A DNA stretch of 43,066 nucleotides from Ruminiclostridium sp. (GCA_017635095.1 JAGBMA010000054.1:1-43066), one strand, 5' to 3'. Shown: positions 1 to 9,288, counted from the stretch's first letter. The notes: generated from the letters alone by a model not told the origin. Translations and numbers: made by a program.

Positions 1-1
1 A

Positions 2-457
2 GTTGGTGTTTATCACAGCGTACCGCTCTTTATGTCAGTTGCCTATAAATGCTGCACCATTCATGATATGCTGGAGCTTGAATTTACGAAAATGCTTGAA
101 TATGACATCAAGCTTCACAGGTGCAAGAATTGCGGACGGTATTTCATTGTTAAAGGAAATTACAATGCGGAATACTGCGACCGCATCCGCGAGGGTGAAA
201 CCCACACTTGTCAACAAATCGCGGCGCAGAAGAAATATGAAGAAAAGCTCCGGGACGATAAAGCTGTCGGCGTTTTCAGAAAATACTATAAGCGCTACTA
301 TGCCCGCAAGACAGCGGGAACAATAAAGCCCGATAAATTCCGGTTATGGAATTATCAGGCTTGCGAAAAACGCGATATGTGTCAGAACGGGGAGATCTCG
401 CTTGACGAGTTTGAGGAATGGCTGGAGGGGAGTTTTAAGAATAGGGAAAAGAAATAA
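2..457 (+). CDS. DUF6076-type zinc-ribbon protein, C-terminal part (5' end outside window)
   Basis: The reading frame is open to the left edge of the window, so only about the last 151 residues are present. The ATG at 32 is internal to a frame that reads VGVYHSVPLFMSVAYK across it. A Cys/His cluster (HRCKNC, then YC and HTC about 25-35 residues later) looks like a zinc-binding knuckle. It is followed by a basic, tyrosine-rich segment (KYYKRYYARK) and an acidic helix. This arrangement matches the C-terminal half of the DUF6076 family, which is common in Clostridia and has no known function. It converges on the ABC permease gene at 489. I see no terminator in the 31-bp gap. Confidence 0.6.
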   Translation, partial: VGVYHSVPLFMSVAYKCCTIHDMLELEFTKMLEYDIKLHRCKNCGRYFIVKGNYNAEYCDRIREGETHTCQQIAAQKKYEEKLRDDKAVGVFRKYYKRYYARKTAGTIKPDKFRLWNYQACEKRDMCQNGEISLDEFEEWLEGSFKNREKK

Positions 458-488
458 GCTGATATTGAATTAATTTTCATCTTAGTGT

Positions 489-2534
489 TCATTTTAATTT
501 TGTCAAAATGTTTATAGTAGTTTCAATACTGATTACAATAAAAATGTCAATTAGCAAAAGAATTAACATCATCAGAATTATTGGTATTTCAATTTTATAA
601 ACAGGCATAAATGTCAAATTGTTCATTCCCGACATAATATCATCGGATCCGTAGAGCATAAGATATTTTGCTATCATTGTCAGAAAGAAAAAGCCTGTAG
701 ATATAAATGATAATGTAATGCCGTATTTTATGCGATATATCAATAGCTTTTTATTCCCAAACACAAATGATCTTGACAGATTATCAAATCCGCTTATTTT
801 ATCAGAGACAATAGTAGGAACTGTGAGAAACAGAACAAGAATCACGGATACAACAATTGAAATATAATTTGCGTCTATTATTTTTTTATATCCGGTATCA
901 TATATAAGCTCTGTGTTTGGATTATTCTTCAAAGCTGTATATTGATTGACAAAACGGGCGAACGAGCGATCCCCCATAAGCTGTTGTGATAATATGGCGT
1001 ACTGTGAATTATAGTCGCTTCCAGACAACTTTCCTTGAACAAATGCTTCCGACAGCTTAGTCATATCCGCTCTCACTCTGTCAAATCTTTCCTGTTCGTT
1101 GTTTATAAAATCCGCAGTTTTTTCGGATATTGCACCGCCGCCTGCTCGTATATAGTCAGCATACATCATATCGTCGATGTCAAATGGACGTTCAATGCTG
1201 AATAACCATAGTGAATACCCTGCACAGAAAAGCAGTATTATCACAATACCTTTCTGAGAGATCATAATTCTGTAGAACTCATTCTTCCATATTTTGTCGC
1301 TGACCTTATTAGATTTATGCTGTACAGCTTTCAGCTCTGCCGGAGCCGAGCTTTTTCTGTATATCATTACTATAACGCAGGATAAAACCACGCTTGTGAC
1401 TACACAGGATATAACAGCTATCAGAGCGTTATTTATCGGGCTTCCTATAATGTTTATATTCAGATAATTCCCGAATAAAGCTGCTGGGTCCGAAAGTGCG
1501 AACGGACTTGCGAATTTTACAAGTGCTAAAGCAGAAACGCTGCTTATTCCGTAATACTGAATTGCAGTCAGAACACAAGCGGCTGATGTAAATAAAACAG
1601 CGAACTGCTTTTCTGCAAGAAGCGAAAACAGCGCAGTGGCAGCGCCGAAAACAGAAACGGCAATCGTTTTGAGCAGTAACATTATAAGCGAGAATGTCAG
1701 AACAGATGTGTTGAGCGTCGTATTGTAATATCCTGCCAGTGAGCACAGCGGACGGAAAAGATCGCCAAGTCCGAATCGGATACCATTAACAATTCCTGCT
1801 ACCGCTGTTCCGAAAAACAGCATTATAAATGTGACTGCAGGAATTGTAATTATCTTAGCAACTGCGAATTTCACATTACCGTATTTCAGCGAAAGTGTCA
1901 ATGAAGTTTTTCCGTTTTTCTCATTTCCGAAAAGAATAAGCGCCGATAACAAGGTAATAACAAGAGCCGCCGTATCGACAGCGTAATTGCACAGCGTTCT
2001 TTCACAGCCGTCGCTCGGAGAATAGGGTGGAACGACAGCCTTCATCGGTTCATACGCCGCCTTGATAGCACGGGAGTTTTCCTTATCAAAATTACTGCCG
2101 ATTATTGACAGCAACGTATCGTTTCCGTCCGTGATCTCTCTGATATGCGCAGAGTAATCAACGATATCGAGAAAGCAGGAATATTCTCGCTTATACAGGT
2201 TCAGCCGTTCGGATACCTCGACTGAGTTTCTGCTTGAATTTTTATATTTTTCAATATATTTTGCCGCCCGTTCATCATTGAACGCAGGATTTTCCGGTTC
2301 TCCCCACAGAAGCGCGTCATATATTGTCAGTTCAAAAACTCGTTCTTCGAGCTTCTCGCCGGTACTTACTTCGGTAAGTCCGGATATATCCGTCCGCAGC
2401 TCGTCATACGCTGACTGCGAGCTTTTTTCTATCGGCAAAACAGCGGAATAAACAATAATTCCCGCGAACAATATCAGCATTGTTATTACGAAATTCCTGC
2501 GGGAAAGCAGCTTTAAAATCTCATTATGTATCAT
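489..2534 (-). CDS. Large ABC-type exporter permease with two similar halves
   Basis: A 681-residue membrane protein, the last gene of the sigma-factor operon, overlapping the upstream ATPase gene by 11 bp. The N-terminus is a single membrane anchor (about residues 13-33), then an extracytoplasmic segment rich in charged residues, then a cluster of about five or six membrane spans (190-395). The pattern then starts again near residue 415: EFYRIM and a hydrophobic anchor, a long soluble segment, and three or four further spans (550-680). I read this as a fused or tandemly duplicated ABC-2-like permease able to act with one ATPase. The substrate is unknown. Its position behind an ECF sigma factor and anti-sigma factor suggests an envelope-stress or antimicrobial-peptide exporter, but that is inference. 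Confidence 0.8.
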   Translation of the reverse strand: MIHNEILKLLSRRNFVITMLILFAGIIVYSAVLPIEKSSQSAYDELRTDISGLTEVSTGEKLEERVFELTIYDALLWGEPENPAFNDERAAKYIEKYKNSSRNSVEVSERLNLYKREYSCFLDIVDYSAHIREITDGNDTLLSIIGSNFDKENSRAIKAAYEPMKAVVPPYSPSDGCERTLCNYAVDTAALVITLLSALILFGNEKNGKTSLTLSLKYGNVKFAVAKIITIPAVTFIMLFFGTAVAGIVNGIRFGLGDLFRPLCSLAGYYNTTLNTSVLTFSLIMLLLKTIAVSVFGAATALFSLLAEKQFAVLFTSAACVLTAIQYYGISSVSALALVKFASPFALSDPAALFGNYLNINIIGSPINNALIAVISCVVTSVVLSCVIVMIYRKSSAPAELKAVQHKSNKVSDKIWKNEFYRIMISQKGIVIILLFCAGYSLWLFSIERPFDIDDMMYADYIRAGGGAISEKTADFINNEQERFDRVRADMTKLSEAFVQGKLSGSDYNSQYAILSQQLMGDRSFARFVNQYTALKNNPNTELIYDTGYKKIIDANYISIVVSVILVLFLTVPTIVSDKISGFDNLSRSFVFGNKKLLIYRIKYGITLSFISTGFFFLTMIAKYLMLYGSDDIMSGMNNLTFMPVYKIEIPIILMMLILLLIDIFIVISIETTINILTKLK

Positions 2535-3246
2535 TTTCCTCTCCGAACAGCTTCATATACAGACTTTCTATATCTTCACAATTGTTTCTTCCGATAAGCT
2601 CACCATTCGTACCGCTTTCAATGATCTTTCCGGCATTCATTATTATTATGCAGTCAGCCTGTGCTTCAATATCCGAAACTATGTGAGTGGATATTATAAC
2701 TGTCTTGTTCTTTGAATAATCCCGGATCATATTTCTGAATATGACACGCTGGCGCGGATCAAGACCGGCGGTAGGTTCATCGAGAATAAGAATATCCGGA
2801 CTGCCGAGCATAGCCTGTGCAAGCATAAGCCGCTGCTTCATTCCGCCGGAAAAGCCACCGCATTTTTCTCCTTTGTTATCGTAGAGCTCAACTTTTTTCA
2901 GCAACTCCGATATTTCGTCGTCGGTGTTTTTCAAGCCCTTCAAGCCGGAGATATATTTCATGAAGCGCAGTGCGGAAAAGCTCTCGATAAGCGCACTTTT
3001 CTGCGGCATAAATCCGATGTGCGAACGATAATCATCGCCGAGCTCAATGATATTTTTATCATCAAGAATAACACCGCTGCCCTTGTCAGCTTCAATAACT
3101 CCCGCGATGATGTTCATAAGTGTGGATTTTCCTGCGCCGTTTGGTCCGAGAAGAGCGTATATTCCGCTTGAAAAGCTGTAAGTAAAATCGTTCAACGCGA
3201 GCTTATTTCTGTAATGTTTCGATACATTTTTGAGTTCAAGCGTCAT
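2524..3246 (-). CDS. ABC transporter ATP-binding protein
   Basis: A complete 240-residue ABC ATPase. Walker A is GPNGAGKST at residues 34-42. The signature is FSGGMKQRL, Walker B is ILILDEPTAGLD, and the switch histidine is in STHIVSD. The length and the direct Walker B-D-loop sequence are typical of exporter ATPases of the CcmA/bacitracin-export class. It overlaps the lipoprotein gene upstream by 4 bp (ATGA) and the permease gene downstream by 11 bp, so translation of the three is coupled. It should energise the 681-residue permease. Confidence 0.93.
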   Translation of the reverse strand: MTLELKNVSKHYRNKLALNDFTYSFSSGIYALLGPNGAGKSTLMNIIAGVIEADKGSGVILDDKNIIELGDDYRSHIGFMPQKSALIESFSALRFMKYISGLKGLKNTDDEISELLKKVELYDNKGEKCGGFSGGMKQRLMLAQAMLGSPDILILDEPTAGLDPRQRVIFRNMIRDYSKNKTVIISTHIVSDIEAQADCIIIMNAGKIIESGTNGELIGRNNCEDIESLYMKLFGEENDT

Positions 3247-4364
3247 TGTTTTATCTCCAGTTCTCTAAATTCGGGCGCGTCGGAAAAATAGCTTTCTTTG
3301 GTGCAATAGTAATATGGGTTCGTTTCGTTTGAGTAATCGCAAACATAATAATCGCGGCTTTCAAACGAGATGCGCTGGCTGAACGGCGCAGACTTCACGA
3401 CAGTGCCATTGTACAAATAAATATTATTATCGTCATAATAGATCAACCCGTCCTCGGCGGCGTACATACCGCCGCATTCCGCTATATAATCACCTCTGAC
3501 ATCATACAGCGAATTTCCGAGCATATACCAGCAGCCTACCGGAGACGTAACATACCATTCCATTTGTGAATCACTTTCAGAAACGCTCCCGTTTCCTGCA
3601 CTTATTTTCAGTGTTTTGCGGAATTTCGTCCTGCTGTAATCCGAATTTTCGTCCTGCGCGGCGGCTATCCTGTCCTCGACGGACTCAAACTCGTATTCCT
3701 TTGTATTACCGCTGAAATGGGCGTAGAGCGTATTGTCATACACTCCGTAAAGCTGCATATAGCAATCGAAATATATACCTGTTTCGTACAGTATAGAATA
3801 CTCGTCGTCGCTCAGATTGTAACAGCCTATCTTATAATTGGTCATTCCGTTAGTGCTGTAGCCATATTTTGTCTTTGCGAGCACCGACTCCATCAACAGT
3901 ATATACAGCTTATCTTCATACAGCTGTACACCATATACCATTGGGGAGACATATTCCTCTTCATCTCCGTACCTCTTGAATTCAATGACAGTTTCGCGTG
4001 AGCTTCCGTTTTCCTCGCATCTGTACAGTCGGGACGAATTGTCGGCTCCAAGCCCGAAGAAATAGAGCTTGCCGCCGTATCTGAACGGGTATGAGAGTAT
4101 CTCGTCCTTTATGGTCGCAGTACAGTTTTCGCTGTTTTTGTCATGCTTACAGCCCGGAACAGCGCAAACGGGTGTACTTGCTCCCGTATCGAGATCGTAA
4201 TATGTCAGTTTTCTTGATGATATTGTCACATAGCAGTTATTATATACAGAGCCTTGCGCCGGTACGAATTTCAGAAAAGCTTTATCCGTCTTGCTGCTGC
4301 CCGAGCAGGCGGAAAGAATGAGCAGCGAAGAAATGCACAATGCCGCGATCTTTGACCATTTCAT
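3243..4364 (-). CDS. Lipoprotein with Cys-Cys-His motif, beta-propeller-like
   Basis: A 373-residue secreted lipoprotein. The signal peptide ends in a lipobox LSAC with the modified cysteine at residue 20. Near residue 68 is a compact CAVPGCKHD...C motif. It recurs in clostridial lipoproteins with repeated short beta strands, and here it may bind a metal or form a disulfide. The remainder is rich in Tyr, Gly and Asp in short YxxDxxLYxL-like blades, compatible with a propeller of the DUF5050 type. It overlaps both neighbours by 4 bp, placing a surface lipoprotein between the anti-sigma gene and the ABC exporter. It could be the ligand-sensing or substrate-presenting part of the system. Confidence 0.7.
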   Translation of the reverse strand: MKWSKIAALCISSLLILSACSGSSKTDKAFLKFVPAQGSVYNNCYVTISSRKLTYYDLDTGASTPVCAVPGCKHDKNSENCTATIKDEILSYPFRYGGKLYFFGLGADNSSRLYRCEENGSSRETVIEFKRYGDEEEYVSPMVYGVQLYEDKLYILLMESVLAKTKYGYSTNGMTNYKIGCYNLSDDEYSILYETGIYFDCYMQLYGVYDNTLYAHFSGNTKEYEFESVEDRIAAAQDENSDYSRTKFRKTLKISAGNGSVSESDSQMEWYVTSPVGCWYMLGNSLYDVRGDYIAECGGMYAAEDGLIYYDDNNIYLYNGTVVKSAPFSQRISFESRDYYVCDYSNETNPYYYCTKESYFSDAPEFRELEIKQ

Positions 4365-5479
4365 AATTCTATCATCTCGCTGTACAGCTTTATTGTTCTG
4401 ATGTTGTTTATATCTATTATTTTCCCTCTTGAAGAAAGGAATATCACATATTTTCTGCCGCCGTCGAGCTCCTCATATTTTGACAGAACAGAGTTTCCAT
4501 ATCCCGAAACATCAATGACCGAGTCATCCTTGCAGATAAGATATAGCGGCATTTTATGCATTTCGCTTACAGCTTCAAATGTTATATCGCTGTCTGTTTC
4601 GGCTTCAACGACCACTCCGAACGGGCTGATACGAATATTATTTACAGTGATCCGCTCTCCGGCACGCAGTTTTTTTGTCAGCGACGCATCGATATCCAGA
4701 CGCAGCTCCGGATGATCGTCAAGCCCGATATCAAACGCAGCGACAGTCGCTTTTTCCGGACGGATGAACTCGGTCGAAAGACGCGCGCTGTCATAATGAC
4801 CTCGCTGGCTGATCTCTGCCTCATATCTGTATGAAATGCTGTTTTCGCTGACGGATATCATATCGCCGTAACCGCCGAGGCTGATCCTTTCGTCGTTCGC
4901 ATAAACAGTGAAATAAACAGGGTTTTCAAGAAAAGGATCGTATTCTTCCGACCGAGGATCGCATTTTCTTGAAATGTCGTCGTTCAGCTCATTTGTGAAT
5001 GTCAGATCATACAGAATATCGAGCCTTGTCCCGTCAAATGCATAGCCGTCGATGTGCATGGTATAATCGCCGTATTTCACGGTCTCGTTCAGATTATGCG
5101 AAAGAGTCCGCAATATCTCATACTCTCTTTCGCGGGCGGCGGCGATATCGGCTTCATCATAGTTTATCTTCCCGAAGAGCTCAGGATAAAAAGCGGTAAT
5201 ATCCCTGACTCCGGGCGAGCGGGTTTCCCTGACAGCTTCAAAGCTCCGTGAAAAAAGCGACGCTATATCCCAGTCCAGTGCCGCACCGACCGATATCGTC
5301 CCGATAAGCACCGCAGCGATCATTACCGCGGCGGCGGCAGCGTGGCTTCCGAAACGCTTTTTTTTCGACGACGCTGTAACTTTCTCTCTGACAGTTTTGA
5401 TAAATTCGTCGTCATTGCGGAAGCGACCGTTTTTAAGTATCTGTAAGTATGAATTGCCGAAGAAATCCTTATATTTCAT
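4361..5479 (-). CDS. DUF4179-type membrane protein, probable anti-sigma factor
   Basis: 372 residues. A short cytoplasmic N-terminus of about 42 residues ends in a KKKR stretch. It is followed by one alanine-rich membrane span (about 45-69, AAAAAVMIAAVLIGTISVG) and a large extracytoplasmic domain of the DUF4179 type. The gene starts 4 bp inside the sigma-factor gene, the classic arrangement for an ECF sigma and its cognate membrane anti-sigma. The cytoplasmic tail is short and lacks a HxxxCxxC zinc motif, so it is not a ZAS-type anti-sigma. It would hold the sigma factor at the membrane until an external signal releases it. Confidence 0.75.
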   Translation of the reverse strand: MKYKDFFGNSYLQILKNGRFRNDDEFIKTVREKVTASSKKKRFGSHAAAAAVMIAAVLIGTISVGAALDWDIASLFSRSFEAVRETRSPGVRDITAFYPELFGKINYDEADIAAAREREYEILRTLSHNLNETVKYGDYTMHIDGYAFDGTRLDILYDLTFTNELNDDISRKCDPRSEEYDPFLENPVYFTVYANDERISLGGYGDMISVSENSISYRYEAEISQRGHYDSARLSTEFIRPEKATVAAFDIGLDDHPELRLDIDASLTKKLRAGERITVNNIRISPFGVVVEAETDSDITFEAVSEMHKMPLYLICKDDSVIDVSGYGNSVLSKYEELDGGRKYVIFLSSRGKIIDINNIRTIKLYSEMIEL

Positions 5480-5964
5480 TTTTCCTCGTCTCCCTCGTTC
5501 CTGATCAGCTTTTTAAGCTGCTTTCGTCCTCTGCTCAGCCGCGCGAATGCCGTGGCTGTGCTTATTCCGAGCGTTTTCGCTATCTCTTCTGCCGAATAGC
5601 CTTCATAATAGTACATGTGAAGCACTATACGATTGTTTTTGCTTAACTTTCCCATTATATCAAAGAAGCGGTCACCTACATCGTATCTGTCGTTATGGAT
5701 AAGCTGTGAAGCGCTTCCGAGCGGCTCGGAGAACCGATACCAGCGCGAAGCGAGCAAGGATTTTGATCGGTTGACCGCGCATCTTATCAGCCATGCTTTT
5801 ATGTGTTCTTCGCTTTCAAAGCTGTCCTTGTGCCTGTAAAACCTTATAAATACTTCCTGCGCAATATCATCGGCATCGCTTTCGTTCCTGACAAGGCAAA
5901 GCGCGGCTGTAAGCACATTCACACGGTATTTTCTGACATAATTTTCAAACTCTTCATCACTCAT
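5476..5964 (-). CDS. ECF-type RNA polymerase sigma factor
   Basis: 162 residues when started at the ATG at 5964, which has a GAAGGTG Shine-Dalgarno about 8 bp upstream. The frame is open another 54 codons, but that extension is cysteine-rich, unlike the family, and has no ribosome binding site. Region 2 contains DADDIAQEVFIRFYRH, the core-binding and -10 recognition helix. Region 4 contains the helix-turn-helix YSAEEIAKTLGISTATAFAR that reads the -35 element. It lacks regions 1 and 3, as ECF factors do. It is the first gene of a five-gene overlapping operon and probably drives that operon. Confidence 0.9.
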   Translation of the reverse strand: MSDEEFENYVRKYRVNVLTAALCLVRNESDADDIAQEVFIRFYRHKDSFESEEHIKAWLIRCAVNRSKSLLASRWYRFSEPLGSASQLIHNDRYDVGDRFFDIMGKLSKNNRIVLHMYYYEGYSAEEIAKTLGISTATAFARLSRGRKQLKKLIRNEGDEEK

Positions 5965-6126
5965 TCGCGCTTCACCTTCTTTCGGACGTCTCCGTATATA
6001 ATACCCTGCGTGAACGGAAAACCTGACACAGATACAAAACTTTTTTAATATTTCGATAATAAAGCCCAATTTTCTGTACATGCAAAACTGTTTTTTAGCG
6101 TGATCCGAACCTGACAGACCTGTCAT

Positions 6127-6332
6127 CGCATTATTTATCGTTCTCCGATAATGATAAATATAACTATAACATTCGCTTACCTCAAAATTTTACCTTTACT
6201 ATATAGTCGGATAAAGATAAGGTTTTGTTAGATAAAAAATTTTGAAAAGATCAACTTTGTGAATATTGCACAAATCTATTTGCGAATAATATAGTGCCGA
6301 TTACCTGAACTGATATTCTCTATTATAGTGCA
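6127..6332. promoter_or_regulatory. Leader and promoter region of the sigma-factor operon
   Basis: This A+T-rich gap carries no gene. An inverted repeat lies at 6133-6159 (ATTATC-like arms ATTTATC/GATAAAT). It encloses a tighter 6-bp hairpin, TTATCG-N5-CGATAA, at 6135-6151. The repeat sits about 170 bp upstream of the chosen sigma-factor start, inside the untranslated leader or over an upstream promoter. I could not identify a convincing housekeeping -35/-10 pair on the minus strand. That fits an ECF-dependent, self-activated promoter, but it is not proof. Confidence 0.35.
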
Positions 6333-6360
6333 ACAGCCGCACATTGATATGTACGGCTGT
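6333..6360 (-). terminator. Hairpin downstream of the phosphodiesterase gene
   Basis: A 7-bp stem ACAGCCG/CGGCTGT with a 14-nt loop lies about 70 bp beyond the stop codon of the EAL gene. No clean U-tract follows on the minus strand, so it is either a weak terminator or an RNA 3'-end stabiliser. Confidence 0.4.
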
Positions 6361-6429
6361 AATATGTGGGGAGATATGTGATTTTAAGCGGATTTTTAAT
6401 AAAGATGTTTTCATATTGTTGATATGCTC

Positions 6430-8391
6430 TCATGCGAGCTTGTAGGTACCGTCCTCTATCTTGGCGAGAATGTCCTCGTAGGGCATGGGCTTGCCGTAGA
6501 AGTAGCCCTGAAGCCTGCCGCAGCCCGCTTCCCGCAGGAAATCCACAGCTTCCTGAGTCTCGACACCCTCGGAAAGTGTCTCCATGTTGAGCTTCTTTGC
6601 AAGATCTATGATCGTACCGATGATCTTGCGGGAATTTTCATTCCCGTTAAAGTTCTTGAGGAACTCCATATCTATCTTGAGCAGGTCGAAATCGAAGTCC
6701 TTGAGCACATTGAGGGAGGAATAGCCGGAACCGAAGTCGTCAAGCCAGATGACATATCCGCTCTTGTGCAGCCTGTCCATAGCCTGTTTGAGCCCCTGAA
6801 CGTCCTGGGTGAGGGTGCTTTCGGTGATCTCAACGTGCAGATGATGTTTTGGGATACTGTACTTCTCCACAAGCGCTTCGAGCTCGCCAACTGCGTCCAT
6901 GAGCTCGAAATCGAGACGTGAGAAGTTCATAGATGCCGGAAGTGCGGGAAGACCTTTGTCGAGACAGTCACGAAGCCGTTTGCACACCTGTTCGTAAATG
7001 CACAGGTCGAGCTTGTGTATCTGTCTTCCCTCTTCGAGGACCGGTATGAACACGCCCGGTGAAAGGAACCCGATCTTCGGATCGTCCCACCTTGCAAGCG
7101 CCTCACAGCCGCAGATAGTACCGTCCTCCGACAGCATCACGGGCTGGTAGAACACCTTGATGTACCCTTCCTTTACAGCTTCATCTATATTGTTGAGGAC
7201 ATACTGCCTGAGCGTATGATCCTTGTTCATCTTCTCATCATATTCGCGGTAGAAACACTCTTCCACCCTGACCTGCTTTGTTGCATAACCCGCACGATCT
7301 GCGGCGAGTCTCGGCTCGTTGGTACTGTCTCCGGGTGCATATGCACCAACCTTTACGTCGAGATAAGTCTCGGACGGGAACTCGGCTCTGACCTTATCCC
7401 GTACCGAAGCCGCACGGGCTTTCGGATCCTCCGAAGATGTAAGCGCAACGAAAAGGTCTGCGGAATCTCTTGCCGCAGGTTCACCGGCGAACTCCTCAAC
7501 TATGATATGTCCGACTTTTTCAAGAAGTTCATCTCCGCCCTTGTAGCCATAGCGGTCGTTGTAGGTGTGGAAGTTCGCGATATCGAACATGAGGTACACC
7601 GGATTCTTACCCTCGGCAAGGCATTTCTCGGTGTATTTCTCTGCGTCGCTGTCGAACTTTCTCATGTTCGGGATACCGGTGACAGTATCGGTGACCGATG
7701 CGAGCTGGAGCTTATAGGACTTGGACGCGTCACCGTAGCGCTGGAAATAAACCGCAAGCTCAAGTATTATAACGATCAGTATGAACGTTATGTAGTTCAC
7801 AAGGTCGCCGGACTCCATGACCACCTGTTCACCGGCCTTGTCGAAGGTGAAATTGTTGAGAAGATACACAAACCCGAAGCCGCAGACAAACGTGAGTATG
7901 AGCGAGGTGAACGGTCTCCAGACACAGATGACCGTGACATACATCATCATGGTGAGAAAGCAGGTCACCATTCTTCCTTTCGCGAAGTCCTTCATGGACG
8001 TTACAACACCGAAATACATCGCTATTGCAAAGAACGCGAATATCAGGAGCCGGCTGATCTTATTGAGATACCTGAACTTGTTCTTAAGATACAGCACACA
8101 GTAGATAAACAGAGCTGCCGCGGCTGCAAAAAAATACCAGAACGAGCTTGTATAGTGAAAGAACTCAGCGAGGCTCTCTACTTTTCCGGGAATGACCCAC
8201 TGCACTATGTAGCGGACGATCATCCAGATCTCGACCATTGCGACAACAGCCGAAAGGAACATTGCGCTCCTCACATCGGCTTCCTTTAGTCTGTCCTCTA
8301 TGTAGCGCGGATTACGGTATAATCCGAGGGCATACCTTATGGTTCCCCATATGCCCTTCTTTTCCATTATCTTTTCTTCTGCTCTGCTCAT
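6430..8391 (-). CDS. Membrane GGDEF-EAL protein, probable cyclic-di-GMP phosphodiesterase
   Basis: 653 residues from the ATG at 8391, directly behind GGAGG. The N-terminal third has about six membrane spans. A GGDEF fold follows (about 225-370). It keeps the FDIANFHTYNDRYG substrate-pocket motif, but the catalytic RxGGDEF is replaced by ARDSADLF, so cyclase activity should be lost. The C-terminal EAL domain (about 390-645) is intact: CEALARW, a LHVEITES segment with the Glu, WLDDFGSGYSSL, LLKIDMEF, SEGVETQE and QGYFYGKP. It therefore most likely hydrolyses cyclic-di-GMP at the membrane, with the dead GGDEF perhaps sensing GTP. An active diguanylate cyclase is encoded 5 kb away. Confidence 0.9.
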   Translation of the reverse strand: MSRAEEKIMEKKGIWGTIRYALGLYRNPRYIEDRLKEADVRSAMFLSAVVAMVEIWMIVRYIVQWVIPGKVESLAEFFHYTSSFWYFFAAAAALFIYCVLYLKNKFRYLNKISRLLIFAFFAIAMYFGVVTSMKDFAKGRMVTCFLTMMMYVTVICVWRPFTSLILTFVCGFGFVYLLNNFTFDKAGEQVVMESGDLVNYITFILIVIILELAVYFQRYGDASKSYKLQLASVTDTVTGIPNMRKFDSDAEKYTEKCLAEGKNPVYLMFDIANFHTYNDRYGYKGGDELLEKVGHIIVEEFAGEPAARDSADLFVALTSSEDPKARAASVRDKVRAEFPSETYLDVKVGAYAPGDSTNEPRLAADRAGYATKQVRVEECFYREYDEKMNKDHTLRQYVLNNIDEAVKEGYIKVFYQPVMLSEDGTICGCEALARWDDPKIGFLSPGVFIPVLEEGRQIHKLDLCIYEQVCKRLRDCLDKGLPALPASMNFSRLDFELMDAVGELEALVEKYSIPKHHLHVEITESTLTQDVQGLKQAMDRLHKSGYVIWLDDFGSGYSSLNVLKDFDFDLLKIDMEFLKNFNGNENSRKIIGTIIDLAKKLNMETLSEGVETQEAVDFLREAGCGRLQGYFYGKPMPYEDILAKIEDGTYKLA

Positions 8392-8489
8392 TTTTCCTCC
8401 AAAACATAAACAGCGTCCCATTATATCAAAAGCTTTATTGCCGCTGATACCGATTTACAGTTTTCTTTCTCCTGTCCCATACAGTATTG

Positions 8490-8518
8490 ATTATACCACT
8501 CAGCAGCCAAAAAGTCAA
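8490..8518 (-). promoter_or_regulatory. Promoter of the GGDEF-EAL gene
   Basis: On the minus strand, TTGACT (8513-8518), a 17-bp spacer and TATAAT (8490-8495). The -35 hexamer contains the TGA stop codon of the upstream AraC gene, so the phosphodiesterase has its own start although it follows the regulator closely. Confidence 0.8.
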
Positions 8519-9288
8519 CGATTTACGGGCATTTTGGTACCGTCGGTGAGCGTGGAATGACCGGAATATCTCCTGCGGTATTCCATTGGGCTTTCGCCGC
8601 AGTATTTACGGAATGTTGCGGCAAAGTGACTGTAGCTTGAGAAGTTCAGGATATCCGAGATCTCGGTGAGCTTGCTGTCCGAATATCTTAGCATCTCCTC
8701 CGCCGCCTGCACGCGCTTTGCGGTGATGTAACCGGTTATCGTCATTCCCGTTTCGCGCCTGAACAGAACGGAAAGGTAAGAGCGGTTGAGTCCCGCGATC
8801 TCCGCGAGTTTTGTGCAGTCTATCTTTTCGTGCAGATGGCTCGATATATAGTCGATGCAGGCAGTGACCGGTGCGGGATATGAGCCCGGACTTTTCTTCG
8901 CTTCCGCTACCTGACCGGTGAAATACTGTATCATCTCACGGTGTATGGCGAAGATTTCTTCTTCGGATCTCGCCCGGTCGTATCTGCGGATATAAAGGTC
9001 GCTTGCATTATACGCCTGCTCCGGCTCCATACCGCCCTCTATTGCAAATCTCGTCACCAGCGTTATATTGCATATGCAAAGGTAAAGCAGGTTTCTGAGC
9101 GGGTCGTCCGAGAGATGTCCCATGTCGTCGGAGTGTATCATGGCTTCCGCTTCTTCGGCCGCGCGGGGGTCTCCGCTTCGGATATATTCGTACTGGAGCA
9201 TCTCCTTGCTGTACCGGTGATGATGAAAACTGTTCTCGTTGTTGATGAAACGAAGATACGCTACCTTTGCGCCGATGTTCTCTTTCAT
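8515..9288 (-). CDS. AraC-family transcriptional regulator
   Basis: 257 residues from the ATG at 9288, which lies about 9 bp behind GGGGAGGG. An ATG two codons earlier is too close to that site. The N-terminal 150 residues form an all-helical region with no recognisable cupin ligand fold. The C-terminal 100 residues are a double helix-turn-helix of the AraC type (IDCTKLAEIAGLNRSYLSVLFRRE, then LTEISDILNFSSYSHFAATFRKYCGESPMEYRR). It stands directly upstream of the phosphodiesterase gene and may regulate it. The ligand is unknown. Confidence 0.88.
   Translation of the reverse strand: MKENIGAKVAYLRFINNENSFHHHRYSKEMLQYEYIRSGDPRAAEEAEAMIHSDDMGHLSDDPLRNLLYLCICNITLVTRFAIEGGMEPEQAYNASDLYIRRYDRARSEEEIFAIHREMIQYFTGQVAEAKKSPGSYPAPVTACIDYISSHLHEKIDCTKLAEIAGLNRSYLSVLFRRETGMTITGYITAKRVQAAEEMLRYSDSKLTEISDILNFSSYSHFAATFRKYCGESPMEYRRRYSGHSTLTDGTKMPVNR

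Noticed and set aside
7216-8289. Long open frame antisense to the GGDEF-EAL gene
   Set aside because: Mirror of a GC-rich coding region with clear catalytic motifs on the other strand; no ribosome binding site and no protein-like composition.
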